Below, one piece after another: positions 35,845 through 44,772 of a stretch of 64,000 nucleotides of DNA. The notes beneath the pieces were generated by a model that ran no database searches, was not told the origin of the DNA, and was given only the letters and a program-made list of their open reading frames with translations. Source of the stretch: Bradyrhizobium roseum (GTDB taxonomy: Bacteria > Pseudomonadota > Alphaproteobacteria > Rhizobiales > Xanthobacteraceae). Every line of letters starts with the position of its first letter. The stretch's first letter is position 1. The stretch covers positions 3,906,001 through 3,970,000 of the forward strand of contig NZ_CP129212.1 of NCBI RefSeq assembly GCF_030413175.1. The letters are read 5' to 3'. A program made the translations under genes and the position numbers.

Positions 35845-36834
35845 TCAGATCACCGGATTCCACGGCGCCGGGATCAGCCGGTAGCCATTGCCATCCTTCT
35901 CGACAAAACCGTTGGCCGGGAACGGGTAGTGGAAGCCCTGTACCCGCATCTTGTCGGCAACCAGCATGTCGTAGACCCGGCGACGGGTCTTTTCCGCCAG
36001 TGCGGGATCCTGGTCGAACATCAGATGCCAGCCCGGGTTAGTCACGAACAGCGCCGGGTGGTTGGTAACGTCGGACTGGATGAACACCTTGTCGGCGCCC
36101 GACGACAGAACATAGGAGGTGTGGCCCGGCGTATGGCCGGTGGTTTCCATCGCCATCAGCCCCGGTGCGACTTCCTTGCCCCACTCGTAGGGCGTCGCCT
36201 TCTTGTTCAGTCCCGCCTCAAAGACACGGCGGGCGTTCTTGAACACCGTCTGCATCCGCCCTTCCGGCGCACGGCTCATCTCGCCGTCATCCATGAAGTA
36301 CTTCCACTCCGCTGCCGGCACGAGCACCTCTGCGTTGGGAAAAGCCGGCGTGTTGTCTGCGTTCAGCAGGCCATTGATGTGGTCGCCGTGAAAATGCGAG
36401 ATCACCACCATGTCGACCGTCTTGGGGTCGAAGCCCGCAGCGACCATGTTGGCGGCGAACTGCCCGACATTGCCCTTGCTCGAAGCGAAGGCCGCCGCGC
36501 CATTGCCGGTGTCGACCACCACGAGCTTGCCGCCCGTATTGATCACCAACGGCGCAAACTGGATCGACATCTTGTCCTTTGGCAGGAAGGCCTTCTCCAG
36601 CGCCGCGTTGACCTCTTCCTTTTTCGCATTCAGCACGAACGTATCGGGCAGCGCGAAATTGTTGACGCCATCCGAGATGGCCGTGACCTGGGCATCGCCC
36701 ACCTTGTAGCGATAGAAGCTCGGCGCCTGCTTGTCGGCCACCGGCGCGGCCGCACTGGCGGGTGCTTGCTTCAGCAGCGGCGTAGTGGCGAGCGCAGCGG
36801 CGCCGGCGAGTGCGTGACGACGTGTCAGTTCCAT
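35845..36834 (-). CDS. Exported MBL-fold metallo-hydrolase
   Basis: The 329-residue protein has a twin-arginine-like signal (TRRHALAGAAALATTPLL), so it is probably exported folded. The metallo-beta-lactamase metal motif HFHGDH is visible around residues 127-132, with the later ligands in TTGHTPGHTSYV and in FHYPFPANGFV. Such proteins include quorum-quenching lactonases and other hydrolases; the substrate is unknown. ATG 36834 is selected because it opens the Tat signal and an upstream GGGAGGATATCACC gives a ribosome site. Confidence 0.85.
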   Translation of the reverse strand: MELTRRHALAGAAALATTPLLKQAPASAAAPVADKQAPSFYRYKVGDAQVTAISDGVNNFALPDTFVLNAKKEEVNAALEKAFLPKDKMSIQFAPLVINTGGKLVVVDTGNGAAAFASSKGNVGQFAANMVAAGFDPKTVDMVVISHFHGDHINGLLNADNTPAFPNAEVLVPAAEWKYFMDDGEMSRAPEGRMQTVFKNARRVFEAGLNKKATPYEWGKEVAPGLMAMETTGHTPGHTSYVLSSGADKVFIQSDVTNHPALFVTNPGWHLMFDQDPALAEKTRRRVYDMLVADKMRVQGFHYPFPANGFVEKDGNGYRLIPAPWNPVI

Positions 36835-37003
36835 GGTGATATCCTCCCAGTGAGATAACAAGGCCCGTTTGCCGCACATCTTATCAGCGCTTTTGCGATG
36901 CTGAGACGACGGCAAGGCTACGGGGTTAAGAACGAGGCAACGGGTTTAAGAAGATGCTATCCTCGGGGCTAACACCCCTGTCATCTGCTTATTCCCGCTC
37001 GCC

Positions 37004-37534
37004 CTACACCGCCCGCCACAGCCATTCGGCGAGCTTGCCCATCACGTCGCCGACCAGCAGCAGCACCGCCGACCAGACCAGCGCGGAGACGAAATTGGCG
37101 ATCTGGAATGGCCAATACGACATCTCGAAAATGCCGGCGGCGAGCGGCACCGAGGCGCGCAACGGGCCGAAGAAGCGGCCGATGAAGATCGAGGGCACCC
37201 CCCACTTTCGCACGAACGCCTCGCCGCGCGGCAGGATTCCGGGATAGCGCGAGAGTGGCCACATCTCGGCGACATGCTCCTTGTATTTGAAGCCGATCCA
37301 GTAGGAGACCCAGTCGCCGAGCGCCGCGCCGATTCCGCCGGCCAGCCAGATTGGCCAGAAACTGATGCCGCTGACGCCGATCAACGCGCCGATCGCGACC
37401 AGTGCACCCCAGGCCGGCACCAGCAGCGAGACGAACGCCAGCGATTCGCCGAACGCCAGCAACATCACGATGGGGGCTGCCCAAACCTGATTGTCGCGCA
37501 CGAAATCAGCCAATGCGCGCGCAAAATCCTGCAT
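37004..37534 (-). CDS. DedA family membrane protein
   Basis: The 176-residue protein has the DedA/VTT domain: FGESLAFVSLLVPAW near residues 28-42, then GALIGVSGISFWPIWLAGGIGAALGDWVSYWIG, and the conserved FIGRFFGPLRASVPLAAGI. DedA proteins are inner-membrane proteins now linked to phospholipid and undecaprenyl-phosphate flipping. About five helices are predicted. It is a single gene on the minus strand, next to the MBL gene. Confidence 0.88.
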   Translation of the reverse strand: MQDFARALADFVRDNQVWAAPIVMLLAFGESLAFVSLLVPAWGALVAIGALIGVSGISFWPIWLAGGIGAALGDWVSYWIGFKYKEHVAEMWPLSRYPGILPRGEAFVRKWGVPSIFIGRFFGPLRASVPLAAGIFEMSYWPFQIANFVSALVWSAVLLLVGDVMGKLAEWLWRAV

Positions 37535-37739
37535 CTCCTGAGTGCCTTCCCCGCCCCGTTTGCGCCGTTGAATCGGTTCACCGATTCAATAGGTCACGAC
37601 AGCTAAGCCAGCCGATTGCGTGACTTCAAGTCACAAAGGTTGGCATGGATCGTGATTTCAGGCGATTATTCAAGGCCGGAACGGTAAAGTACGGGTTGAG
37701 CGCGCCGTAAATGCCCGGCGCAGCCCCCGGCACCCTCGG

Positions 37740-38183
37740 TCAGCTCTGCGGCGTCGGCGCCCGTCTTGGCGGCTTCGGCCGGCGGGCCGGCGGCGCGACC
37801 GGCTGCAGGGTCACGATAACCGGATTCGGCTTGTGATCCTGGGCCGCGCCGGTGGCGGCATCGACACCCATTCCGACCAGGCCACCGACCAGGAGATTGC
37901 CCGCGAAACCGGCCGCACCAGCCCCCGGGATTTCCTTGGTCAAAGGAATCACCTGCGGCTCATAGCCTTCCTTGGTGACGGTCACTGTGATATCGGCGCT
38001 GCGCTTGGCCACGACCACACAGGGGGTGACGCAGGTCGTCGGATTATCCAGCCCCGACAGCTCGGCCGTCGCCCCGGCAGGCGTACTCGAGATCGAAATA
38101 TTCTCGGTTGTTCCCCGCGTTACGGACGCACATCCCACACACGGCGCCGCGATTGCTACGGCCAGCACAAATCTGATGATCAT
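37740..38183 (-). CDS. Putative lipoprotein with PEGA-like domain
   Basis: The 147-residue protein has a type II signal sequence with lipobox VGC (Cys18), then a PEGA-like beta domain (STPAGATAELSG...TPCVVVAKRSADITVTVTKEGYEPQ, about 33-77). A glycine-rich hydrophobic stretch (GAGAAGFAGNLLVGGLVGMGVDAATGA, about 86-112) resembles translocon-like glycine zippers. The end is Pro/Arg-rich. Proteins of this kind are surface lipoproteins of unknown role. Two Cys residues (CVTPC) could form a disulfide. Confidence 0.65.
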   Translation of the reverse strand: MIIRFVLAVAIAAPCVGCASVTRGTTENISISSTPAGATAELSGLDNPTTCVTPCVVVAKRSADITVTVTKEGYEPQVIPLTKEIPGAGAAGFAGNLLVGGLVGMGVDAATGAAQDHKPNPVIVTLQPVAPPARRPKPPRRAPTPQS

Positions 38184-38396
38184 TTACACTCCCCACCCAC
38201 CGGAACCTTTGGGCAACTCTAAAGTGAATGCAAGGGGAGACCCGCGCGGGCATTGCGATAATGTTAGCCGCGTGGCTTGGAGGTGACGCTCCGGCTCCGA
38301 GGCTTTGCAGTCCTGCCGTCACTTTTTGAGCCCATCCATGGCATAGTCAGCGTGACCGATTCGGCGCGCCATACTGCGCGCAACACACGAAGAGCC

Positions 38397-40448
38397 ATGT
38401 CCAAGCCATTGAAAACTGCTGCAAAAACCAAACCCAACGATCTCTTTGGGGCGGAATCGAAGGGCCGCACGGCGGCCAAGGCCGCATCCCGATCAGCCAG
38501 CGCCGAGGCCGGCTATACCGCCGCCGACATCGAGGTGCTGGAGGGACTGGAGCCGGTGCGCCGTCGTCCCGGCATGTATATCGGCGGCACCGACGAAAAG
38601 GCGCTGCATCACCTGTTCGCCGAAGTCATCGACAATTCGATGGACGAGGCGCTGGCGGGACACGCCTCCTTCATCGAGGTGGAACTCGGCGCCGACGGCT
38701 TCCTCACCATCACCGACAACGGCCGCGGCATCCCGGTCGATCCGCATCCGAAATTTCCAAAGAAATCCGCGCTCGAAGTCATCATGTGCACGCTGCATTC
38801 CGGCGGCAAGTTCGACTCCAAGGTCTACGAGACCTCCGGCGGTCTGCACGGCGTCGGCGTCTCGGTGGTGAACGCCCTCTCCTCGCTGCTCGAGGTCGAG
38901 GTCGCGCGCGAACAAAAACTCTACAAGATGTCGTTCGAGCGCGGCCATCCCAAAGGCAAGCTCCAGGATCTCGGCAAGATCAACAACCGCCGCGGCACAA
39001 GGATTCGCTTCAAGCCCGATACCGATATCTTCGGCGCCAAAGCCGCGTTCAAGCCGCAACGGCTGTTCAAGATGGCGCGTTCGAAGGCCTATCTGTTTGG
39101 CGGCGTGAAGATTCGCTGGCGCTGCGATCCCGCGCTGCTGAAGGGCATCGAAGAGGTGCCCGCCGAGGACGAATTCCACTTCGTCGGCGGCCTGAAGGAC
39201 TATCTCGCCGCCGCCGTCCACGCCGACACGCTGGTGCATCCGGATATCTTCTCCGGCAAATCCGGCCGCAACGGCGCCCACGGCGCCTGCGAATGGGCGG
39301 TCGCCTGGACCGCGGACGCCGACGGCTTCCTCTCTTCCTACTGCAACACGGTGCCGACGCCCGACGGCGGCACCCATGAATCCGGCATGCGCAGCGCGAT
39401 GCTGCGCGGCCTGAAAGACCACGCCGAGCGCATCGGCCAGGGCAAGCGCGCCGCCCCGATCACCTCGGAAGACGTCATGGTGGGTGCTGCCGTGATGCTG
39501 TCGGTCTTCGTGCGCGAGCCGGAATTCCAGGGCCAGACCAAGGACCGCCTGGCGACGGCAGAAGCCCAGAAGATCGTCGAACAGGCGATCAAGGACCCGT
39601 TCGACCACTGGCTGTCGGGCAATCCGCTGCAGGCCAACAAGCTGCTGGATTTCGTCGTCGAGCGCGCCGACGAGCGGCTGCGCCGCCGCGCCGAAAAGGA
39701 GACCTCACGCAAGACCGCGGTGAAGAAGCTGCGGCTTCCCGGCAAGCTCGCTGACTGCACCAACACGGCGACCGAAGGCTCCGAACTCTTCATCGTCGAG
39801 GGCGACTCGGCCGGCGGCAGCGCCAAGCAGGCGCGCGACCGCAAGACCCAGGCGATCCTGCCCCTGCGCGGAAAAATCCTCAACGTCGCTTCCGCCGGCA
39901 AGGACAAGCTGACCGCCAACGCCCAGCTCTCAGACCTGATGCAGGCGATCGGCTGCGGCACGCTGGCACATTACCGCGAGGAAGATCTGCGTTATTCCCG
40001 CATCATCATCATGACCGACGCCGACGTCGACGGCGCGCATATCGCATCATTGCTGATCACGTTCTTCTACCGCCAGACGCCGCGGCTGATCGACGAGGGA
40101 CATCTCTATCTGGCGGTACCGCCGCTCTATCGCCTCACCCATGGCGCCAAGACGGTCTACGCCCGCGACGAAGCCCACAAGGAAGCGCTGCTGAAGAGCG
40201 AATTCAACGCCAACGCCAAGGTCGAGGTCGGCCGCTTCAAAGGCTTGGGCGAAATGATGCCGGCGCAGCTCAAGGAGACCACCATGGACCCGGCCAAGCG
40301 CACCCTGCTCCGTGTGGTGCTGCTGGCCGACGACCGCGAGGGCACCGCCGATTCGGTCGAGCGGCTGATGGGCACCAAGGCCGAGGCGCGGTTCGCCTTC
40401 ATCTCCGACAAGGCCGAATTCGCCAGCGACGACCTGCTGGACGTGTGA
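38397..40448 (+). CDS. parE: DNA topoisomerase IV subunit B
   Basis: ParE is the ATPase subunit of the type IIA topoisomerase that decatenates daughter chromosomes. The 683-residue length and motifs fit ParE rather than the longer GyrB. The GHKL ATPase has EVIDNSMDEA and DNGRGIPVD, and GGLHGVGVSVVNALS. The TOPRIM region has EGDSAGGSAKQARDR and the MTDADVDGAHI metal motif. An N-terminal basic stretch of about 50 residues precedes the conserved part. Among the in-frame options, ATG 38397 gives the natural start; a TTG 40 codons upstream is unlikely. It is a single gene. Confidence 0.93.
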   Translation: MSKPLKTAAKTKPNDLFGAESKGRTAAKAASRSASAEAGYTAADIEVLEGLEPVRRRPGMYIGGTDEKALHHLFAEVIDNSMDEALAGHASFIEVELGADGFLTITDNGRGIPVDPHPKFPKKSALEVIMCTLHSGGKFDSKVYETSGGLHGVGVSVVNALSSLLEVEVAREQKLYKMSFERGHPKGKLQDLGKINNRRGTRIRFKPDTDIFGAKAAFKPQRLFKMARSKAYLFGGVKIRWRCDPALLKGIEEVPAEDEFHFVGGLKDYLAAAVHADTLVHPDIFSGKSGRNGAHGACEWAVAWTADADGFLSSYCNTVPTPDGGTHESGMRSAMLRGLKDHAERIGQGKRAAPITSEDVMVGAAVMLSVFVREPEFQGQTKDRLATAEAQKIVEQAIKDPFDHWLSGNPLQANKLLDFVVERADERLRRRAEKETSRKTAVKKLRLPGKLADCTNTATEGSELFIVEGDSAGGSAKQARDRKTQAILPLRGKILNVASAGKDKLTANAQLSDLMQAIGCGTLAHYREEDLRYSRIIIMTDADVDGAHIASLLITFFYRQTPRLIDEGHLYLAVPPLYRLTHGAKTVYARDEAHKEALLKSEFNANAKVEVGRFKGLGEMMPAQLKETTMDPAKRTLLRVVLLADDREGTADSVERLMGTKAEARFAFISDKAEFASDDLLDV

Positions 40449-40846
40449 GTCCGGAGGAATTGCCGTCCCATCTGGTGCCCAGCCGACGGCGCGCGACGGG
40501 GCGGCCGATTCTATTGAACGGCTGCCAACGCTTAGAAGCGCTTGGAGTCGAGATGTGGTCGCCCGGCTCCAGGAATGCGGAACTCAACCGCAACCTCCTG
40601 CCGAGCGCCCCCTACCGCCCCCAGAACCGACTTTCGGGCGATTTTCGGCGGTTTTGGGCTCCTTTTGGCCCGAATCCGCCCGTCTTCTGAGCAAATCCCC
40701 GACATTCGTTTTCCGGTCGCTGTGCCTCTCCCGCAACAGCTTTTTGGGCGGGACTGCGTATAGTCCTGACACTGGGTTTTGGGAATCGGGTGCTCGCGCA
40801 TTGTCAGAGCGGTCGGATTTGACCCTTCTAGACTGAGGATACGGAA
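40449..40846. other. Intergenic region between parE and the next porin gene
   Basis: About 400 bases. Short open frames occur on both strands but none has a plausible start and conserved content. A purine-rich GAGGATACGGAA precedes the porin ATG, and the sequence 40780-40830 probably contains its promoter. Nothing else is recognisable. Confidence 0.4.
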
Positions 40847-41638
40847 ATGAAGAAGTTAGTGATCGCTCTGACCGCTCTGGCGGCATTCACTGGATCGGCC
40901 GTCGCGGCGGATCTCGGAGCACGCCCCTATGCCAAGGCCCCGGCGCCCATGGCCGCCTATAACTGGACTGGCTTCTATATTTTTGGTGGTGGTGGCGGCG
41001 GCCTGTGGTCAGCCGATACGACCGTTCAGTCGACTGCGACAGGCGCCTGCATCCTCTGCACCAATCAGCGCCAGGGTGGCGATGGCTGGTTCGGCACTGT
41101 CGGTGCCGGTTACGACTGGCAGGTCGGCCCGACCTGGCTTATCGGCGTGTTCGGCGACGGCCAGTTTGGCAGCATCAAGGGAACGATCCAGGATCAAGTT
41201 CCGTTCGTGGCTGGCTCCATCAAGATGGAAACGGCTTGGGCTGCGGGTGCCCGGGTTGGCATGCTCATCGCGCCGAACGTGCTTTCCTACGTGAACGGTG
41301 GCTACACCGGTTCCGACTGGTCTGGCACTTCGCTCGTCTCGACCATTAACGGCGCGCCGGCTGGCACTCACACCAACGGCTTCAGCCGCAACGGTTGGTT
41401 TGTCGGCGGCGGTGTGGAAAACAACCTGAACTTCTTTGGTATCAACGCGCCGGGCTGGTTTATGAAGACCGAATACCGCACGGCTTTCTACGATCGCAAG
41501 GCGATCAACGAACTCGTAGATGGAACCAATGCGCTCGTCGGCCGCGACATCACCTTCAAGCCATGGGTTCAGACGATCAGCACCTCGCTGGTCTACCGCT
41601 TCAACTGGGGTGGCGCGCCGGTCCAGGCCAGGTACTGA
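40847..41638 (+). CDS. Omp25-like outer-membrane beta-barrel protein
   Basis: The 263-residue protein has a signal peptide (MKKLVIALTALAAFTGSAVAAD), then the family N-terminal motif ARPYAKAPAP and YNWTGFYIFGGGGGG. An even pattern of amphipathic strands follows, ending LVYRFNWGGAPVQARY. The terminal aromatic residue fits Bam-dependent outer-membrane insertion. It differs from its paralogues in an inserted TGACILCTNQ segment with two Cys residues near residues 65-70, which could form a disulfide in an external loop. A terminator lies 23 bases after the stop. Confidence 0.87.
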   Translation: MKKLVIALTALAAFTGSAVAADLGARPYAKAPAPMAAYNWTGFYIFGGGGGGLWSADTTVQSTATGACILCTNQRQGGDGWFGTVGAGYDWQVGPTWLIGVFGDGQFGSIKGTIQDQVPFVAGSIKMETAWAAGARVGMLIAPNVLSYVNGGYTGSDWSGTSLVSTINGAPAGTHTNGFSRNGWFVGGGVENNLNFFGINAPGWFMKTEYRTAFYDRKAINELVDGTNALVGRDITFKPWVQTISTSLVYRFNWGGAPVQARY

Positions 41639-41660
41639 TATCTGCTGGATCCTAGATTAA

Positions 41661-41690
41661 AAGCCCCGGCTTCGCCCGGGGCTTTTTTTT
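41661..41690 (+). terminator. Intrinsic terminator after the 40.8-kb porin gene
   Basis: AAGCCCCGG (41661-41669) pairs with CCGGGGCTT (41676-41684), with a 6-nt loop containing TTCG, followed by a run of eight T residues in all (41683-41690). Confidence 0.9.
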
Positions 41691-41735
41691 ACGTCTGTCA
41701 GGACCGAAGCCAAGCCTACGTCTCACCGTAGGCTT

Positions 41736-42373
41736 TCACGACGCCACCGACGCCTTCAGCGAAGAGTACGCGCGCCGCAGCCGGCACTCGACCTCAGCCC
41801 AATCCGCATCCGTCATCGCCTCTCCGATTTCGTCACGATAGGCCATCGCTTCGGCGCGGCCGATGCCTGCCGTCAGCAGCGACGGGTCGGTTACCGGCTT
41901 GTCGTAGATGATCGCGGAGACGCGGGCGACCGTCACGCCGTATTGGTCCGGGCTCACGGCCTCGCGCCGCGCCTGCCACCAGTCGAGTTCGAGGCGCGCA
42001 TCTCGGCGACATCGAATCCGCCGGGAACGGCGGAGCCCAGCAGGCGGTAGTAGGTCTTGAGCGGTGGCAGGGCGGCGTTCGCCGCCTCGCGCGAACGCGT
42101 CGGCTGAAACGCCCTCGCCGCCCGTGCCGCGGCCAACGCGATTCGAAAACTGTCCAGCGGCGAGAAAGCGAATTGCGTCCGCTACATCTGATAGAGGTGA
42201 CCGAACAGCGCGAGATAGCGCTTCTCGTAATGGTCGCGCCACATCGCCGTCTCCAGCTCGGCGATTTCAGCCGGCTCGAAGCCGCGCAAATCCCCGTACC
42301 GCGGCCATGCCGCATACCCGCCGCTGGCGACGACGGCCAGCACAAGCGCGAAGATGACCGTTCTACGGTTCAT
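41736..42373 (-). pseudogene. Broken hypothetical gene (in-frame stop plus frameshift)
   Basis: The gene starts at 42373 with MNRRTVIFALVLAVVASGGYAAWP, a signal or anchor sequence, and reads 63 codons to a TAG (42184-42182). Beyond the stop, the same frame continues with coherent protein (RTQFAFSPLDSFRIALAAARAARAFQ ... LKTYYRLLGSAVPGGFDVAEM). A frameshift near 41998-42010 then moves the reading to another frame: LELDWWQARREAV, then VARVSAIIYDKPVTDP through SLKASVAS at 41736. The pieces together make one protein of about 212 residues. I do not recognise the family. Either the gene is dead or the sequence contains two errors. Confidence 0.65.
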
Positions 42374-42525
42374 GGTGTCCCTTGAAATGGCGATGCGACG
42401 GGTTCGAGGCCTTGCGGAGCGGGCCGGCTTTGTATTCGATCGGAAGCTACGGCCGCGCCGGGCGATAGTTTCCCGCTTCTGCCGTACAACCCGCGGCTGA
42501 AGCGGCGGGAAACGGAGGGAAATCC

Positions 42526-42711
42526 ATGGCCAGATCGCTTTCGATCATCGGCTTTCTGGCGCTCGCCATCGGCCTGCTCTGGATCGGGCAAGGCACCGGC
42601 GCCATCCGCTGGCCGCCATCGAGCTTCATGGTCAATCAACTGCAATGGGCCGGATACGGCGCCCTGCTCGGCGCCGTCGGCCTGATCCTGATCTGGCAGG
42701 GCAACCGCTAG
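42526..42711 (+). CDS. Small two-helix membrane protein
   Basis: The 61-residue product has two hydrophobic helices (about residues 5-23 and 40-57) with a short loop (GTGAIRWPPSSFMVN). An ACGGAGGG ribosome site lies 9 bases before the ATG, supporting real translation. It resembles small, uncharacterised inner-membrane proteins seen in rhizobia. No functional partner is evident. Its stop is followed at once by a dispersed repeat element. Confidence 0.6.
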   Translation: MARSLSIIGFLALAIGLLWIGQGTGAIRWPPSSFMVNQLQWAGYGALLGAVGLILIWQGNR

Positions 42712-42730
42712 AATCGTAAGCTGCCCAACC

Positions 42731-42829
42731 CTCATGGTGAGGAGGCGCGTGAGTGCCGTCTCGAGCCACGAGGCCACCCTGGCGCCACCCATCCTTCGAG
42801 ACGCCGCTACGCGGCTCCTCAGGATGAGG
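42731..42829. repeat. Dispersed palindromic repeat element, copy 1
   Basis: The ends are inverted (CTCATGGTGAGGAG at 42731-42744 with CTCCTCAGGATGAGG at the right end, 42815-42829). The internal sequence GCGTGAGTGCCGTCTCGAG is matched by its counterpart at 57301-57406, which shares the same ends and core. The element lies between two genes, is about 100 bases long and non-coding. It is a member of a family of mobile-like palindromic repeats. Confidence 0.72.
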
Positions 42830-42857
42830 TCTGACACTTCAAGGAGGCAAGAAGCCC

Positions 42858-43628
42858 ATGACCACAAAACCCTTCGATCTCACCGGCAAGGTAGCCATCG
42901 TCACCGGCGGCAATGGCGGCATCGGGCTCGGCATGGCCAGGGGCCTCGCCCAGGCCGGCGCGGCGGTCGCGGTGGTGGGCCGCAATGAAGCCAAGTCGGC
43001 AGAGGCCGTCGCCGATCTCAAGAAAGGCGGCGCCACGGCGATCGCGGTCACCGCCGACGTCACCGACAAGGAAGCGGTCGCCGCCATGGTCGGCCGCGTC
43101 AGGAGCGAACTCGGCCGCCTGGATGTCCTCGTCAACAATGCCGGGATCAGCATCCGCAAGCCGCCGCATGTGCTCGATATCGCTGAATGGAACAAGGTGA
43201 TCGAGACCAACCTGACCAGTGCGTTCCTGTGCTCGCAGGCGGTCCACCCCGACATGAAGGCGGCCGGCGGCGGCAAGATCATCAACATCGGCTCGATGAT
43301 GTCGATCTTCGGCGCCAGCTTCGCGTCGGCCTATGCGGCCAGTAAGGGCGGCATCGTGCAGTTCACGCGCGCCTGCGCGTGCGCCTGGGCCGCCGACAAC
43401 ATCCAGGCCAACGCCATCCTGCCGGGCTGGATCGATACCGATCTGACCAAGCGCGCCCGCCAGGAGATCGACGGCCTGCACGATCGCGTGCTGGCGCGGA
43501 CGCCGGCCGCGCGCTGGGGCGCGATCGACGATTTTGCCGGGATCGCGGTCTTCCTCGCCTCGCCGGCGTCCGACTTCGTCACGGGGACGGCTATCCCGGT
43601 GGACGGCGGCTACTCGATCATGGGCTGA
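42858..43628 (+). CDS. Short-chain dehydrogenase/reductase
   Basis: The 256-residue classical SDR has TGGNGGIGLGMA near residues 17-28, NNAGIS, a catalytic Ser in NIGSMMS and YAASKGG for the Tyr-Lys pair, ending GTAIPVDGGYSIMG. The glycine pattern and VVGRNEAKS point to NADP or NAD use typical of 2-deoxy-gluconate or glucose dehydrogenases, but the substrate is not predictable. A GGAGG sits 12 bases upstream of the ATG. A terminator follows. Confidence 0.85.
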   Translation: MTTKPFDLTGKVAIVTGGNGGIGLGMARGLAQAGAAVAVVGRNEAKSAEAVADLKKGGATAIAVTADVTDKEAVAAMVGRVRSELGRLDVLVNNAGISIRKPPHVLDIAEWNKVIETNLTSAFLCSQAVHPDMKAAGGGKIINIGSMMSIFGASFASAYAASKGGIVQFTRACACAWAADNIQANAILPGWIDTDLTKRARQEIDGLHDRVLARTPAARWGAIDDFAGIAVFLASPASDFVTGTAIPVDGGYSIMG

Positions 43629-43657
43629 ACCAGGCGCTTGCTGCCGCACACAACGAA

Positions 43658-43682
43658 AAACCCCGGCGGAAAGCCGGGGTTT
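43658..43682. terminator. Bidirectional terminator between SDR and porin genes
   Basis: AAACCCCGGC (43658-43667) pairs with GCCGGGGTTT (43673-43682), a 10-bp perfect stem with a 5-nt loop, flanked by A-rich (left) and T-rich (right) sequence. It can serve both the plus-strand SDR and the minus-strand porin. Confidence 0.85.
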
Positions 43683-43708
43683 CGCAACAGTGCAGCAGCA
43701 AGGGTGTA

Positions 43709-44476
43709 TCAGTATCTCGGGACGACCGGGCCGCCGAACTTGTAGCTGAGGCGCACCACCGCCGACTGGATGTCCTTGGGCTTGGCATCGAAGGCGTAGG
43801 TGGCCGGAGCGGCTGCGCCAGCAAGCTGATAGCTCTTGGTCTCGAATTGCGCGTAATTGTACTCGAGTCCGACGATCCAGTTCGCGGTGATGCCGTATTC
43901 CCAGCCGGCGCCGATGGTCCAGCCGTTGTGCCACTGCGTCGAGGATCCGGAGCCCACGGCCGGCACGATGTCGTTGACCGCCAGGCGGTTGTTAACGCCG
44001 GCATAGCCGCCCTTGACGTAGAGCAGGTTGTTGTTGAAGGCCAGACCGGCGCGGCCGGTGATGGTCGCCATCCAGTCGGCGCGCCAGCTGAACCGGTCAT
44101 CGAGGCCGGCGCCGAAAACGGTGTTGAGCACGGTGCCGCGGTTATCGAGGCCGGAAATAGTGCCTTCCAGACCGAAGACGAAGTTGCTGGCCTGCCAGTT
44201 GTAACCCACGTGACCGCCGCCGAAGACACCCGTGGAACGTTGACGGAAGCCCTCGCCAGGCGAGAGATCACCAAACGCGGTGGTATTGGCAGTATTGACC
44301 CACTCCTGGTTGGTCCACGCGCCACCGACATGACCGCCGATATAGAAACCGCCCCAATTGTAGATGGCAACGACCGGGGCCGGTGCCTTGGTGTAGGGGC
44401 GCGCCGCCAGATCGGCGGCCGACGCGGACATGGAGCCCATGAGAAGGGCCGAAACGGCGATTGCGATGTCTTTCAC
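43709..44476 (-). CDS. Omp25-like outer-membrane beta-barrel protein
   Basis: The 255-residue protein begins at GTG 44476 (MKDIAIAVSALLMGSMSASAAD), with GGGGG upstream as ribosome site; an in-frame ATG 12 codons earlier is not part of the signal sequence. The mature protein shows the family pattern: AARPYTKAPAP, NWGGFYIGGHVGGAW, GGGHVGYNWQ, FGLEG, RAGLAFNNNLLYVKGGYA, WTIGAGWEYGITANW and the terminal LSYKFGGPVVPRY. It is probably an eight-stranded barrel in the outer membrane. It faces another paralogue (44773) divergently across 296 bases. Confidence 0.88.
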   Translation of the reverse strand: MKDIAIAVSALLMGSMSASAADLAARPYTKAPAPVVAIYNWGGFYIGGHVGGAWTNQEWVNTANTTAFGDLSPGEGFRQRSTGVFGGGHVGYNWQASNFVFGLEGTISGLDNRGTVLNTVFGAGLDDRFSWRADWMATITGRAGLAFNNNLLYVKGGYAGVNNRLAVNDIVPAVGSGSSTQWHNGWTIGAGWEYGITANWIVGLEYNYAQFETKSYQLAGAAAPATYAFDAKPKDIQSAVVRLSYKFGGPVVPRY

Positions 44477-44772
44477 TGAAAATCCCCCAAGCGAGAAAAA
44501 CCGAAACACCACCGTGAACTACAGAGAATTGCGGGAAAAGGATGTAATCCAGCCGCAACAGGGGCCGCGATTCGTCCAAATTAAGGCCATTCCGCTCCAC
44601 TTGGTGAATGTTGTCTTACGGGATTGGGATGTAGAGAAATGGAACCCGACTGCACGCGTCGATTGTACTTAGCTGTGGCAGTTAGGTGACGGACGAGTGG
44701 CCGGCTTCCGGCTAGGATACGACTCGAATTTGGTTACGAGCTGGGACTCGTTTCTTTAAGGGAGTGTAACTG
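44477..44772. other. Divergent region between two porin genes
   Basis: Nearly 300 bases of lower-GC sequence between two divergent Omp25-like genes, which must hold both promoters. I see no gene. Both genes have purine-rich ribosome sites (GGGGG for the minus-strand gene, AAGGGAG at 44759-44765 for the plus-strand gene). Confidence 0.4.

Noticed and set aside
38397..40448. gyrB instead of parE
   Set aside because: The 683-residue length and the lack of the GyrB C-terminal insertion fit ParE; typical alphaproteobacterial GyrB is over 800 residues.
42182..42184. TAG read-through (special amino acid) in the 41.7-kb gene
   Set aside because: A second lesion, a frameshift, is present in the same gene, and nothing suggests programmed recoding; decay or sequence error is simpler.
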